Below are positions 12,079-25,549 of a DNA stretch of 64,000 bases, in pieces (the stretch's first letter is position 1; every line of letters begins with the position of its first letter). Made by a program: the position numbers and the translations under genes. The stretch is taken from positions 3,224,001 to 3,288,000 of the forward strand of contig NC_039489.1 of the NCBI RefSeq assembly GCF_003590095.1, in the 5' to 3' direction. The stretch comes from Trichoplusia ni (taxonomy: Eukaryota; Arthropoda; Insecta; Lepidoptera; Noctuidae). The notes under the pieces are model-generated. The model was given only the letters and a program-made list of their open reading frames with translations. It searched no databases and was not told the origin of the DNA.

Positions 12079-14289
12079 TATATATTTATTCAGTCAATTC
12101 AATCTGACGAGACTTACTGCTGTGGCGAGCCAGTCTTGTAAGTTGTAATTCATTTTTAAGTGTATTCGTTAAGTAATGAATACTTGTATATCATAGGGTT
12201 GTCCTGATGCACCAGTCTCTATATCATGTAAATACCATTTAACTGTGTAAGTATCTGTTTTACCAGGTCATAAGAAAAATAAAGAAAATTAATTGACAAT
12301 TTAATATATCGTGTATTTGATATAGATCCACACTCCACGATAACAGCTACAGTTTGAAAGTCCCAAGTTTGCTCGGAAGCCGGATATTGGTGTTAAGAAC
12401 CAAGTCTGCCTTACAGATGGCCAACAAACCAGAGATTGGCTCAGCTTACCGACAGTTTAATCAATTGTGGATTGAGAGTTATTGGGGCAAGTTATCAAGT
12501 TGAATAATGTGCGAATATAAGATCGGTTGGACAATACATTGTGTTTTGAAAAGCCTCCCCTTAACCGCTGTAAAACAATGTTAAATAGATTTAGGATTTG
12601 TAGGTTGGTATCGTCAGCTCCTTTTATTTAAGGTTTGCTTACACTTTATAATTATGTTTTTTATATAAATACACATAATGCAACATAATATCTTAAATAG
12701 TTTGTGCACAGAAAATAACGGTCATATAACTTACAGATTTTTAGAGTTAATAAGATTCTATCGGTCGCTGCATGCATACGCGTCTATTATAGGGACATTG
12801 AACGGTATTCTTTTACTATATAAAACTAATGTATCTTGTGTACCTACCACCTAAGTTCACATTGTGGAATGCAATAAATGTATTGAGTATTGAGTATTGA
12901 GTATTGAATTAAGCTAGTTATAAATAGAAAAAAGGAAAATAAACTCTATTACTATAATACTATAAACATATTTTTTTTAATATCTCCGCCATTTTTTACG
13001 TATTAGACCTGAAAAAGGAGGGAGGAGAAGGAGGTTATTGAGGAGGTCTTGCAGCTTTGTATTAAACTGTAAATCAATAAAAATAACAAAAAGATAAAGA
13101 TCGACAACAATACGGAACAAAGAAATTCAGTCAACTGTAGAGCACTCTCCTCTTTGAAGTCGAAAATATCAAACAAATTGTTTTGGAAATAACGAGGATT
13201 GCAATCTTCTTCAGAAAATATTAACAATGCTCCTTCTATATCATGCTCTAACCGAAGCGTGAATTTTCTGTGGTATTTAGAATTGATATTTTTTTACACT
13301 TCAAGCAATTTTTATATTTAAATAGAGAATTTATCATCAGTTGAGTAAATACTACTTCAACGATTTTAATGAGTGAATCTTTGCATAACAAAATATAATT
13401 TTAAATAAGTGTATTTTTTTTACTTTTTGCTAATTGGGTATCAAAGTATCCTTCAGATATTCAACTGTTATTAGCTTCCCATTATAATGAATAATATTTA
13501 ATCAAATCCTATTTAATTTATTTAGTTAGAGTTTCAGTTCGGGAATAAACGTTTAAATCCTCAACAAATCTATATTAAACATTGAGTGACTCAAGCAATC
13601 CACTCTACTCCTTTCTAGTTTAACACCGGAATAAAACAAGCATAAAGTGTCCGCACTAACTTGAGCACTGAATTAAGAAAATACATTAAGTGTAGACTGT
13701 AGACCTTTCCTTAACAGTCATCATTTGCCTGTACACTACGATCAGACGCGACGAAAATTCCAGTTTTCCATTTCATCTTTAATAATTCTTATCAAACGAA
13801 AATTGAATTTTGATGACAAGGCAACTACGAAATGCTTAATCTTCATTTATGTCAAGAAACAGCTGTCGGCACACTTCCAGAAAATAAAAAAAGAATGACA
13901 AAATAAAATCAATAAAAAACGCTTTACTACCAAATGTGCACGACCCCTGCCTTTCTCCAATACAACATATGTCGGTCCATGGGCCCTCGTAAAACATTTC
14001 ATAAATTCTGTTATTCGAAATTTCACCATAAAACGAAATACATGACGCATTCCTTTAGAACTTTTGTGGAGGTTCAAAGCATTCATAAAGGATGCGCGGC
14101 GATGGATTAATCCATTTAGCAGCACTCAAAATGTCGCCCGCAGTCAAAACGTGTTTACCTAACTTTACTGGATATGTTACGTTCCACTGCGCTATTCATG
14201 CACTTACAAATATGACATCCAATTTTTGGCTCAGAAACTGAAATATTATATCTCAAAAAATACAAAGTTTAGTCATCATTATGGGCAAA
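12079..14289. other. Gene-free stretch with a LINE-like tail
   Basis: No gene is supported. The sequence GGAATGCAATAAATG then (TATTGAG)n near 12868-12907 looks like the 3' end of a truncated non-LTR element. The open frame at 13847-14125 (minus) has no recognisable domain. Confidence 0.5.
12881..12907 (+). repeat. (TATTGAG)3.9 tandem repeat
   Basis: Nearly four exact 7-bp units follow GCAATAAATG. This fits a LINE 3' tail with a polyadenylation-like AATAAA immediately before a short tandem tail. Confidence 0.75.
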
Positions 14290-14385
14290 TGCTGTTGTGG
14301 TGGTGGTCGGATGGAGTTGTACCTATGCACGAGGTGCAGGTTCGATTACAACTCAGGCATAGCAACTTCTTTTTCAAAGTTATAA
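14290..14385 (+). mobile_element. Possible tRNA-headed SINE fragment
   Basis: GGTGGTCGGATGGAGTTG resembles a degenerate Pol III A box, and GCAGGTTCGATTAC a B box about 40 bp downstream, followed by AACTCAGGCATAGC. No tail could be defined. Confidence 0.35.
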
Positions 14386-14830
14386 ATGTACTTTCTTAAT
14401 TATATTGAGGAAACAACAGAGAATATTTCGAGGGTGGATCATCCAATTTTCTTAGATTAGCGACTAACAGTATAGTTTTATGTATTAAATGTTGGTATTT
14501 ACCATTCTTTAATATTCCCCAAAAATCCCTTACATAAAAAACGAATTATCGCCTCTTATTAACATACAAATACACCTACAGTAAACACAAAATAATAATT
14601 TGGCATTATGCTAATGAAATGGGCAAACTTAATTAATTATTTCAAACAAGCATAGTAAGTGCTTACAAAATGTATTAAAATTCCATATTTAGGTCACACA
14701 CAACTAAGTACCTAATTCCTAACCATTAACTTAAACATTTATGAATCTTGGTCTGTAAGCCAACCGCTCAAGTGTGTTGAACTTGCAAGTCAATGCTACG
14801 GCACTTGTCAAAAAATAATATGACTGCATT

Positions 14831-15010
14831 GATAGCCGAGTGATTAAGGATGGTGTCCTTAATCACTCGGCGATTCCACTGAGAGCCTGTCGCGGGTTCA
14901 CTCCTCGCGAAGGACAAGCAACTTTTTAATCTACGAATGCTTGTTCTGAGTCCGGTTGTATTTGTGCATGTGACTTGAATGTTTGTGAAAGTCCCCGCGA
15001 TACAAGGATA
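14831..15010 (+). mobile_element. SINE, family B, with tRNA-like head
   Basis: Begins GATAGCCGAGTGATTAAGGA (A-box-like), has GCGGGTTCACTCC (degenerate B box), then the family body CTACGAATGCTTGTTCTGAG, TGTGCATGTGACTTGAATG and CCGCGATACAAGGAT. The head contains a 16-bp perfect inverted repeat (14835-14871), which ordinary copies of this head lack. Confidence 0.7.
14835..14871. repeat. Perfect 16-bp inverted repeat in a SINE head
   Basis: GCCGAGTGATTAAGGA and its exact reverse complement flank TGGTG. The first arm is the SINE A-box region itself, so the second arm looks like an inverted copy of it. Confidence 0.85.
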
Positions 15011-16379
15011 ACAAATTTTAACCGAAATTAGATTGAAAAAAATATTATGGCGTGCATTTGAAGTTTACTGTTCGATCTGTTTCCTAATGCGCTGTAGCTC
15101 CTCTCATTTATGATTCTATCGCCATACCATTAAGCGTGACTGGCTAACGGCTCTGGGACCATTTGTCTACCACTAGTTTCTTAGCCTCTCGGGACCTCTC
15201 GATTTCTATCTATAAATCCTGAATCGCATCAATTAGTCGAATAATCCGATTTATTCTAGACTCGGAGGCAGTAGAAAATCTTAAGATTCAGGCCAGTGCC
15301 GCAGTTTATTTTGCCATTGGGAATTTTACGGAACGAAAAAGTACAAATTCAATTTTTATACTTACTGTGTTACATATAAAACCTGAATTTACTTTTTTCA
15401 TTATTATTTTTAATGTTGAATATAAGAGCCATTCAAATGGTTCGTTCACAGTTAAAATGACACACCTATTAATTCTGATCTGTCATGACTTACCTGTCAA
15501 GACAAGTTTCGTACGGTTCGTACCATGTATAAACAAAATTTACTTAAGTTACTAGTAGTAATTAATATCAGTGTACCTATGCAATAAGTTAGGAGAATTG
15601 CCGATGGGACGGCAAAGCAACGCGGTTCCACTCCCCTGACAACGTGGCTCTAACAACGGTTATATGGGTCAAGCTTGTCTCGAAGTATCACCTTGTCTTA
15701 AAATATATTCTAGGTTGAGGTATCTAAATTTATAGAACATGAAAGATGAACAGTGGTAGCTGAATATAGTGGATCACTGTATAATATTGTACGTAATAAC
15801 TTAGTACCCGACGTATACGGGTATGGCATAATGAAGATACATTTTAACAAAAATAAATGGAACCGGATAATTCGATCTTGTTCTTTTAAGAGTCTCTTTA
15901 GACAATTTTATTTAAATCACGTTTTTGAGAAACATATAATAACACTATTTTTAAGTGATAAAGTAACATTAACCGCAAGCATTTGTCACAAAAGTTCTTT
16001 GTTCCACTTTTGTCTCAAAAGCCCGAAAATCAAAATGAAAAAACATGGCTTATTTGATGAATACGAATAATAGATCATTTTGGTGGATTGCTTAATCTAA
16101 AACGATGTGAAATAGCCGAAGGTTCAAATGCAAACACACCAGCATGCATAATTGAATACACACCTGATTGCCTCCGATAGAAAACCATACCATTTTCCCA
16201 GGGAGTCCTATACTTTATTCGTAACTCTGATTCATAAGGAAAACGTATCACGAACGAGCCCCAGGTGCAAATTGCAAAAGTATTTTACATAATTTAGACC
16301 ATTTACCGAATGATAATTTCGAAATTGAAGTACGGGTTTTTTGAGATAGCAGAAAGATGTTTCTGCTTCATCGTATCCT
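15011..16379. other. Gene-free stretch
   Basis: Short open frames at 15367-15555 and 15753-16070 (+) have no recognisable domain, no supporting splice or promoter context, and AT-driven composition. I see no repeat I can name. Confidence 0.5.
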
Positions 16380-16660
16380 GGTGAAAATGGTACGTCATCA
16401 TTATCGTTCTTGCCTTTACCAACTTTTTTGAGGTTGGCTTCCAGTCTCAATGCTAAATGCAGCTGACTAAGCGATCAAAGATATGTAAAGAACAGCCGGG
16501 ACCCACAATTAAACGTAGTTATTTTCAGAAACACGGAGGAACTAGTAGCCTTTCGCCAGCCAGAGCTCATCCACGGACAAACAGTATCAAACGTAGCTTA
16601 CCACTGTGCGCGACGTATTTGATCGCATCTTCTCAGACGCTTGTCCTAGTTGGACAACTT
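16380..16660 (-). repeat. LINE-tail-type repeat D, inverted copy
   Basis: On the + strand it contains GAGGTTGGCTTCCAGTCTCA, ATGCAGCTGA, then ACAGCCGGGACCCACAATTA, GAAACACGGAGGAAC and CATCCACGGACAAACAG. The first part is the reverse complement of the repeats at 23845 and 24779. The rest is further upstream sequence of the same common lepidopteran element. The open frames here are repeat sequence, not host genes. Confidence 0.6.
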
Positions 16661-18490
16661 GGATGCCTCTGTTACTTGAGGTTTTATGAAGTCTCCTGCG
16701 ACACAAGGAAAAAAAATAGAGAGGATATCGAAAAAAATGGTACGTCCAGAAATCACTCAAACATACATTACAAAATGGTTTAGCAGAAGAAATTGGCAAA
16801 AGTAAGCTTTGCTTCTATAAAAGCACGAGACACAACGGTGCCTATTTCAGAGGCAGTATAATCCTAGTATTTATGTTCACGCTATCGCCGTGTCACGTCT
16901 GCCTCAGTTCCGCATCATGTTTGTCTTGCTCGAAGCCGGTATCTAGGCAGGTAGCGACAAAGCCGCTCTAACTCTGACACTGCTTCACATATCTGAATAC
17001 ACGAATGGATGTGTATCGGATTACGAGTTCACCAGTGCAAGGTTACGAAAATTTTTACTAAGGAAGTTTTGCTTGTCATTTTTGGGCTGAATTTGTTAAC
17101 GGTTTATTCAAAAGGAATGATGTTTCTTTCAGTATACTATTTCCTTACATATCACTCACGAAATGAAAATAAATCTGATATTTAGTTGTAAAAGGATTTC
17201 TCAGGATACTGAGATGTAACGTAAAGTATCGTTACCAATATGCAGTGTTCTAAATTAAAATATATTTACTAGAATAATATTTTTTAAGAACAAAACGAAC
17301 AACAGACTTCAAATAAAAACTGTAGAGTTTTTTTGTAGGGTCAAATAACAGCTTATTACTAACGATTGATAAACAAATTAATTTCAATACTAACAACATC
17401 AGATCTCGTGTTGTAATCTGTAAAACGTGCAAAAAAGTTTCATGAACAGCGACCAAAAATAATAATTTCAAAACACAATAACGACACTGCGGGCATCATA
17501 TACAAAAATCTAATCTCTTTGTGTCGCGACTCAGGAACTGACAAAGCACTCAGGTTAGCAACATTGACCTATTTTGATTGTGATGATAACAAGCAAACCT
17601 TTTTAAATGTATATCGCTCACAATATATGTATGTATATAGACCGTAGTAGATATGTACATTTATTCGTTTGCTGATGTTTCACCTACTGTCCACGGAGTT
17701 GCAATGATGTATTTTTGTTTCGATTTTTTAAGCCTCGACGCAGAAAGAGAAGTGATATTAGTTTGACGTGTCCATCTCTCAGTCTGTGGTATCATCCTCC
17801 TGACGATTGAGTGATTTCAATTTAGTTTGTTTTAAAGGCGAATTATGAGCGAGTGTTCTGAAATATGTCTGATGAAAATCGGTCGAGCCTTCTAAAAGTC
17901 GTGAGTGGGGGGGGGGGGATCTCTCAAGGGCCCCTTATAGTTAGGATGTCTTGTTCAATATATGTAGCTATCTATGTAGATAACATTCTAAAACCTAATA
18001 AAACTTTTGATGGTAGTCGTAAATGGTCAAAATAAAGGTATTCTATACAGCTGGTGATTCTGGCCCAATGATGGTAATACAAAAAAAAAACAAAGACGAA
18101 AATTAAACAAAAAAATTTAGCTCCAACTTAAACAATTGGTCCCAAAACGTACTTACACTTGTTAACAAAATGTCTCAAACTTGCTAATTTATAACAAGCA
18201 CTTAGTACATTGTGTAAAAGTTGAATGTTTGGTACGAGAGAGCCACCCAGTGCTCACTAATTATGATCTGACATGAGCCCGGCGTTGCCAACTTAATTAA
18301 ACTATTGCTGACTTGTACAGTATACCTCACAGTCACAGGTATAATTGACTGTATAAAATCTACCTTACTGCTATGTATTAACGTCACTTTTGATGTCAAA
18401 GTTTGTCTCGCTACTTGTGCTGTCGGTTATACACGGATTTCAAGGAAAGGGTCTGAAGGAATGGACAATATAAAAAAAAAGTATAACGCA
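16661..18490. other. Gene-free stretch
   Basis: No gene is supported. A run of 12 G residues occurs at 17907-17918. The open frame at 17250-17471 (minus) is A/T-driven. Confidence 0.5.
17907..17918 (+). repeat. G12 homopolymer
   Basis: Twelve consecutive G in an AT-rich background. May be polymorphic or an assembly-sensitive spot. Confidence 0.85.
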
Positions 18491-18640
18491 GTAAGGAATT
18501 TATTCCTTGTATCGCGTGCACCAAGACACCCAGACTCAGAACAATCATTCGTGGATCATACAAATGCTTGTGTTACGCGAGGATCGAAAACGCGACACTT
18601 CGCGCATAGTGGGTTTGGCGTGGTGACCAACTTATCCGTA
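18491..18640 (-). mobile_element. SINE, family B, inverted copy
   Basis: The minus strand reads a head ending in GCGTTTTCGATCCTCGCG (B-box-like), then the body GATCCACGAATGATTGTTCT and GAGTCTGGGTGTCTTGGTGC. The tail end is AATAAATTCC-like. The open frame over it is part of the repeat. Confidence 0.65.
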
Positions 18641-21600
18641 CATTCTAAAGGTCTTTAAGTCTATGAAGTAATAGGCATATATGTATGTTTCAATGAAATA
18701 CAAAGGGAGTGGTTGATGTAATTAACCATCCATTGTAGACACGCTAATTGATAACCCAATATTAGGTTAGGGATTAAGTATTATCGTAATGGTTATGGTA
18801 AACGAATAATGATTAATTGGACTAGACGAAGAGTCTAGTGTAACCTAATTAATTATTAAAGCACTCACTATCAAAGCAGTTACCTAGCACGTAACTTACA
18901 AATAAAATATGTTTACCCCATACTCACTTGTAGCCTGCACATCTTAAATAAATTAGATAAATTAATCAAATTTATTCAATTAACTTGTAAAACTTCTAAT
19001 ATATTTCTCAACGGCTTTTTGTAACCAGCTAACATTCTGAACGGTGAAGATTTTGAGAATGTTTGGCTGAAAAAATAAAAATTATCCTATTTTTTTCGAT
19101 TATTTTTTTACCGAAAGCATTAGATGTGGTGTTTTTGCAGCTATAATTGATATTCGTGCGGATAAGTAATGCGAAGGATAAAAGCTGGTCAATTAATATT
19201 TAAATTTCCCAATATTTTTGCCTATTGTTAAACAGCAACCTTTAACTTCATTATATAAGATAAGAAATTAAATCCATTTATATATTTCTCAATCCTTTCA
19301 CAGTGAAAACGAATATCTTGTTAAGACGTAAACAATTAGTTATACGCTCCTCTATTTTACTCTTAACTGGATTTCCTCGATATCTCAGTCAGCAGTAAAT
19401 TCTTAGAAACAAAAGAAAAACGGGGGTCTGTTTATTTTAAGGCTGTCGAGACAGTATTACGTGAATATTTAAATCGCATTCGGGTCAAAATGTTACTCCA
19501 CAATGAATGACGGATACTCGTAATGTTTTACAGTATAAATGTTTGTTTTTCCTAAACAATTAAGCGGATTTAGGGGAAAACAAATCGTGAGAATAGTGAA
19601 TATGTGTGATATTTTTTGCTAAGAATCATTTAGATTTCAATGTAGTTATCCGAGCTGTCTCAGCGCGTACCCTAAAATTATGTAAAGTTTCCTCCCCTAT
19701 TTAAATAGGTTTACGTAATTATAACACTAGCAAAAACACTATTTTTATACAATTTTGTCACAGAGTGGACCGACCGATGCAGATTTTTATTATATCAAAA
19801 CGGGTTGCAGGTTAAATTTATAGTTGCTGACTTCCACCCACTCATATTTTATGCAGATTTATAAAAAATAGAATGCTTCTTTTAACATAAAAGTTCTTGA
19901 TTTCCAAGACTTTTCTTATAACAGTTGTTATTCTTTAACTTACGCATAATTTTTATTTTTTTATTCTACTTTGCAATTTTGTCACACAATTTTTATGTCA
20001 CTATGAAGACTAAACCTCCTGGCACATGTACCTAATTACTTACTTAAAAGAAGGTATTTATGTTTACTTCTATTCTATGTCTATCTATATTTACTTAGGT
20101 ACCGTTTTATCAAATATATTTTTTACTTTAATTAGATACTTCAAGAGCTAAAACCTCCTTAGTACTTCTTACCTCTCCATGCCCTACCTTTTCCTAAGCC
20201 TCTTTTTCTTTCTCCCTAACTAATGCAGTTGTTTTGTCTCCAGCCTGTGACCAGTCACCAGTCGGAACAGTGGGACAATAAGCATTAATGTTGGATGAGG
20301 CAGGTCACCGCCTGACCTACTTGTAAAGCATATCATTATTTCACTAGCTTTCTCCTGTCACCTCGACTTAGCTTCATCTAATGACTGAATTATAAAGCTC
20401 TGCTGTTTATAGATTGGTGTTAATGTGATACAATTAGGAGTGAAAGCAAATTCCGCCGAACGAGGGTAACATATATTTTGCCATCTATATATGATTTGAA
20501 CGAAACTGGCGAAAATAGTCGCTGTTCCACAAAATTTCATACAACGCCATCTAGTGTCAAATTAAGTTCAGTTTTTATTTTGAGAACTAGATGACTGACA
20601 AGCATAATTATATATTTTTAGATACATGATATTATGGATAACACCGACAAAAATATCATGATCATAAAAAAAATATTACAACATATGGATTCAGCATGTT
20701 TAAAAATTCTGTTAGCATCTTATGATTATTAAGACTGTAATGGACATCAGAGTCTTGAAACTTTCATTTTTGTTAAGCACATTTAAAAAATCCTATCCTA
20801 ATTTAAAATGAGGTATAACTAGCAAAGGGAGATGCTTTTCGTCTTCTCTATTAGTTGTACGCTGAATCCCACCGTTAATTGGAAATTCGATGCTCAATGC
20901 TTCTGGCAGTGCAAGTTAATGGAAGTTTGTTTACTTTGATGTCTACTTACAGAATAATAAACCGTGCATGTAACATGGAAGATCTATACATGCATAGGTA
21001 AGTGAAATCTTATCCGATTCGATTGCGGTTTTCGTTGACATAAAATACTATTAAAAGTATAATGTCGAACGAAGACGCTAGCATAGATAGATTGGATTTG
21101 CATTTGGATTATAAACCTAGAAATATATCTCAAATATAGTTCCATAATCTTCATTCTCTGTTACATAAGTTGCCTTAAAAATCTGCTCTAATTTTTATAT
21201 CACATCCCTCAAGTATCATTTTGTCAAAATTAGCCAGTTTAACATAATCACACGCTTTATCAACTCCATAATTTAATGTTTCAATATTATCCTCTGAAGT
21301 TACTACCAGGTGCCTCCTGGTATTAGGTTTCGAGAACAAAATATTCAATATTCATTTAATAAATTACACTTTATACCGGCTTCTTTAATATTCTTTGCAT
21401 CCATTCTGTAATATTTAAAATAAAAATAAAATAAACCCAGTTGATTAAGTCGTTCAATCTGTCTTTGCAGAATTATACAAAATTAGACGCTTGATATATT
21501 AAGATTTAAGAAGACAATTAATTTATCTTTGTAACAAGATCTTCAAATTAGATGTTCTGGCGTTTTATATACTTTGTCAGTTATGTTGTAAAAGTATTTT

Positions 21601-21677
21601 ATGCTAAGAAAGAAAAGAAAAGGGTACATAATTTTAGAGGAATAAATATTTTTTTTTTGTATTTGATTTGCAATTTT
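18641..21677. other. Gene-free AT-rich stretch
   Basis: No coding sequence or named repeat can be supported. Composition is strongly A+T with many short T runs. Confidence 0.5.
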
Positions 21678-21939
21678 GACGGGCCTGTTGGTCTAGTGGT
21701 TAGTGACAATGACTGCTATACCGGAGGTCGTGGGTTCGATTCCCGCCCAGGACAAATGTTGTGTGATGAGCATGATCATTTGTTCTGGTGTCTGGGTGTA
21801 ATTTATCTATAATATGTATGTATTTAGAAATATTTAAGTAAGTTTATCAGTTGTCTGGTTACCATAACACAAGCTCTGCTTAGCTTGGGATCAGATAACC
21901 GTGTGTGAGTTGTCCCAGGATATAAAAAAAAAAAAAAAA
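21678..21939 (+). mobile_element. SINE, family A, near full length
   Basis: tRNA-derived head with an A box in GGTCTAGTGGTTAGTGAC and a B box GGTTCGATTCC (21733-21743), then CCCAGGACAAATG, GATGAGCATGATCATTTG and GTATGTATTTAGAAATAT. It closes with TTGTCCCAGGATATAAAA and a 16-nt A run. A related copy lies inverted at 44428-44637. The 86-codon open frame across the head is a shadow. Confidence 0.85.
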
Positions 21940-22974
21940 TTCAATATCAAAACTTAATATTGTGGAAGAAAACACTCTTGGTCAGACACTTTGATAAAAA
22001 AAACTGGTGCATTTAGCCAGAAGTCGCAGGTTCGAGCCCTTTTTTAAGGCTTAAAAAAATATAGTGAATTATTTTTATTTCATTTCAAATACTTCTCAGG
22101 ACTCTAAAGAAATGTAGTAGAGGCATAGATATAATTCCAGACACAAGGAATGAAGCAAAAAGCATTGAGTTTAACGCATATCTATCTTATTTGAACAATG
22201 AGATACAAAGTTTATAGAACGCCCAAAGTTTTTATCTAACATCTTAGTATTTCTCTGAAAATTATACCAGCCTGCTTGAACAGTCGACCACATGAGAATG
22301 GTATCAAGAATTTACGAAACCCAACCTTATAGGCACTCACATACGGATGTTTTTATTGACACATCTCCAGTTAATTTGCGTTTAGCTGTATGATACATTT
22401 TGAACGTACTTCGAATAAAGTTTGATATGTGCTCGCTTTGATATGTTTCTAATTTCAAGTAAACCAACGTCTTATGCTTTCTTTACTTACTTTTAGGTAC
22501 TTTAATACAGCATTGACAGTTTTTTTTTCTGGACTTACCCGAAACCACAGTAGCTCTGTAGTGCCTCTGTTTAGCGTGATTTCAGAAAAGGCAATGACCA
22601 TTATTCACGCAGTTATTTTTTCTAATGTGTTATCTTTTAAATTAATAAAAATTTTCGTCTTAAATTAGTCACCACTCAAGTTTAAACAATGACTCTACTT
22701 TTCAACTAAACGTTTGTCGCCACTTAAATTACTATAGCTATACAACAAACAGCCTTAGATTTAGTTCAGATGTTCAGTTAGCTCAATGTTTAGGCAAACT
22801 TGTGCGATACTAGCTATTTAGGTCTCCAGCACCAGTAGTACAAAGATAAGTCAAACAGAGGAATATGCTACCACGAAACAGCTGGATAACTTTCTTGAAT
22901 GGAAGTAGTTAGTTTAACAATGGGGACCTGTGTATTTTTATCTGACAAGACTTCTTTCTCTCAAAATCTAAAGG
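21940..22974. other. Gene-free stretch
   Basis: GCAGGTTCGAGCCC at about 22027 is B-box-like and may be another decayed SINE head. No gene is supported. Confidence 0.45.
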
Positions 22975-23130
22975 GTAAAAATGGAACCGTATTATTAAAT
23001 GTAATGTCTGTCTGTTCATCTGTCTATCACCAAACTTTATCTCATGAACTGTGTTAGCTAGACAGTTGAAATTTTCACAGATGTAGTATTTCTATACTCA
23101 TACTTGTAACCGTTAGCACGGCCATTAATT
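22975..23130 (-). repeat. Dispersed repeat F, inverted copy
   Basis: Contains GGAACCGTATTATTAAATG, TGTCTGTCTGTTCATCTGTC, CTTTATCTCATGAACTGTG, TAGACAGTTGAAATTTTCAC and AGATGTAGTATTTCT, the reverse complement of the repeat at 27234-27562. AACCGACTTCTAAAAAAGG just after (about 23153) is another common lepidopteran repeat fragment. Confidence 0.6.
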
Positions 23131-23844
23131 CTTATCCATTTTTAACCGACTTCTAAAAAAGGGGGCTACTCAATTTGAACGTAAATGTCCTTTTTGTCAA
23201 TTTTATTCAGCCTGTTTGTACGACCGATCCTTCCGACGCGAGCCAGACTAACACTTAATCGGTTTTTGTATTTCAACAAAATAGTAATTATTAAAAAAAA
23301 AATGTCTTTATAATGTAGACCTCTCTCGGTTTCTGTAATACGAACTCTGTTTTTTATAACATTGTAAAAATATTACCAGCTGCTCCAAACAAATTCCATA
23401 CAACTCCAAGTCTCCGAGATAAAAATAGAAAAAGCACTAGACTTTAAAAACTAGCATGAAAAGAATTTATTAGTCTTACACAAGTTTTTAAATATTCGGT
23501 GAGCAGGAATCGTGGCCGTGCTGGAAAACTTATTTTATTTTTAAACTGCATTACAAACAATGCAATTTAAATTTAAATGGAAAGGAAGCGAAGTAAAATC
23601 AAGCTGTAAAGTTTTTTGCTAATTTGTTTGTAGATACACTCCTGTTGGCGCATTTGTAAGGATGTTTTAGACATTTTTTTTTCTTTTTGAGACATTATAA
23701 CTAATCAGACATAAGTTATATTGGCTAAACTACAAATGCACAAGTTGATCAATTATCTATTCTTGATACGCTCACTCCGTGTTAACTGAACAAAACTGTT
23801 GTTCCAGTTATCATAACCAATCTTAGCAAGTGGTTGGCTAGGTA

Positions 23845-23990
23845 ATCGGCTCGAGGAGGTTAGACAGACAATCGGTCCTTGTAAAACACTTATACTGCTG
23901 GTCTGCTGCATCCATTTAGACTAGAAGCCGACCCCAACGTAGTTGATTAAAGGCTAGGCTGGTAATGGCAAAACACTATTTGTGATTAAT
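23845..23990 (+). repeat. LINE-tail-type repeat D, copy 1
   Basis: Contains GGCTAGGTAATCGGCTCGAG, GAGGTTAGACAGACAATCGG, CCTTGTAAAACACTTATAC, ACTAGAAGCCGACCCCAACG and GTTGATTAAAGGCTAGGCTG. The copy at 24779 is about 80% similar by eye. This is a common lepidopteran non-LTR-type 3' end that normally finishes in GATGATGAT. Confidence 0.65.
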
Positions 23991-24778
23991 GTGGCTGCGG
24001 GTTAATAGACAGGCAATAATTTCCTTACGACCTACTGAGTTTTAGTGCCATTGTAGATCCAGCGTTCTCATGGGAAACTAAGGCACAGTTTTTCATTATC
24101 CAACTTTTCAATTAAGTTCTCAATTCATTGCAAGTAAAACACGTTTCAAAAACAACCTAAGTCCAGTTTACACTCACCCTAAAGAACTCTCTAAACAAGC
24201 ACCTTATTCTTTTAGTATCAATAATCTAAGTGAGGGCCGGCCCCAGTAAGTAACGAACTTTGACAAAGTCAGTTTAAGTTGCCCCAGGGAAACAATCAGC
24301 CTAAATACTGAATGCTGATCGGTCGATATTATTATCACTACGCATTCCTATTTGAACCTTAAAAAAAGGCAGCAAAGTCCATTTTTCGTTTTTTTGTCTG
24401 ATACAGAGTCTGTTACTTATGATATTTTAAGTGTGGAGTGTTTAAAAATGCTTGGATCATCAGTGTTATCCCATGGACTAAGTGAAGGCTTTCAGACTAG
24501 AGGCGAATATTATAGAACGTCTGACACCTGATCACCGGAATCATTAAGTAATTTTTGCTATTGTGTGAGTGACGCAAAGTAGCAAAAAATTTCTAGTTTC
24601 TGTCTAGCCTAGCTTATTATTTTAGACATGTAGCTTTAGGATCTGTTACGATGTTGTAACTTTCACTGTAATTCCATTTGTGTTTTTTACGTATATCTTT
24701 TGTCTTTTATCTTTCTTCTTTATCTACTATATATCTAATAGTATTAAGTAAAAAATATAATCTAACAACCAGTCTAAC

Positions 24779-24930
24779 TAAGGGGTATCGTGTCGCCCAG
24801 GTAACTGGGTTGAGGAGGTCAGATAGGCAGTCTCTCCTTGTAAAACACTGGTACCTACTTAGCTGAATCCGGTTGGACTGGAAGCCAACCCCAACATAGT
24901 TGGGTAAAGACTAGGCCGATGATGATAAAT
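24779..24930 (+). repeat. LINE-tail-type repeat D, copy 2
   Basis: Contains CGCCCAGGTAACTGGGTTGA, GGAGGTCAGATAGGCAGTCT, CTTGTAAAACACTGGTACC, TGGACTGGAAGCCAACCCC and AACATAGTTGGGTAAAGACT, ending in GATGATGATAA. It lies 0.8 kb from copy 1 in the same orientation. Confidence 0.7.
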
Positions 24931-25549
24931 CTTTAATTTTAAGCTACTGCTACGCTCACTAAAACGCATAATGTAGTAGTGTATATCACGAAAAATATCT
25001 TCCGAAACAAACAAGCGACGAGCGTTGATCGCTTCACAATTGCCTACTTATTGCAGTTTTTTGTAGCCTTTTCTATCCAGTCCATTTCAAATGCCTCTCT
25101 CTCTTTCCATTGCATGAACTGCAACTTTTGCAAAACAAACTCTTCTTTATTTAGAACAACAAACAGTCTTTTTTAATTCAGTCCTCCAATCGGTTATTTA
25201 CTTGAAACAAGGAAATTAAAGATACATATCGTGTTCCTGCGGTCCAATTTCCTCGGCATGCAGTGTAATCAAAATAGCGAACGTTATCACAGCTGTGAAG
25301 TGTATTTTAACGAACTTTTTACATTAAATTTTCTTTGAAAATAGTTAATAATCGAATTTAGCCAAGTAAAAGTTTTTTACCGCTCGTCAAATAAGGGACT
25401 GGTATGACTATTTAATTAATAATGACTATTATTTATTCAAAGGGCTTAATCAGCTAAATTTAACATTAGTAATGTAAAATTTAGCTGCCATATTGACTAG
25501 TGGCAAATGGCAAAAGTAAGTAGTTTATACACTCGAATTTGAAAATTGT
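24931..25549. other. Gene-free stretch
   Basis: AT-rich with no gene or named repeat. Confidence 0.45.

Noticed and set aside
13847..14125. 92-codon minus-strand frame
   Set aside because: No domain recognised, no polyadenylation or splice context, and it lies in repeat-rich intergenic DNA.
16457..16783. 108-codon + strand frame
   Set aside because: It lies on an inverted copy of a dispersed LINE-tail-type repeat (CAGCCGGGACCCAC...).
21679..21750. tRNA gene candidate (A and B boxes)
   Set aside because: The head cannot fold as a full tRNA and is followed by a SINE body and A tail also seen elsewhere in the window.
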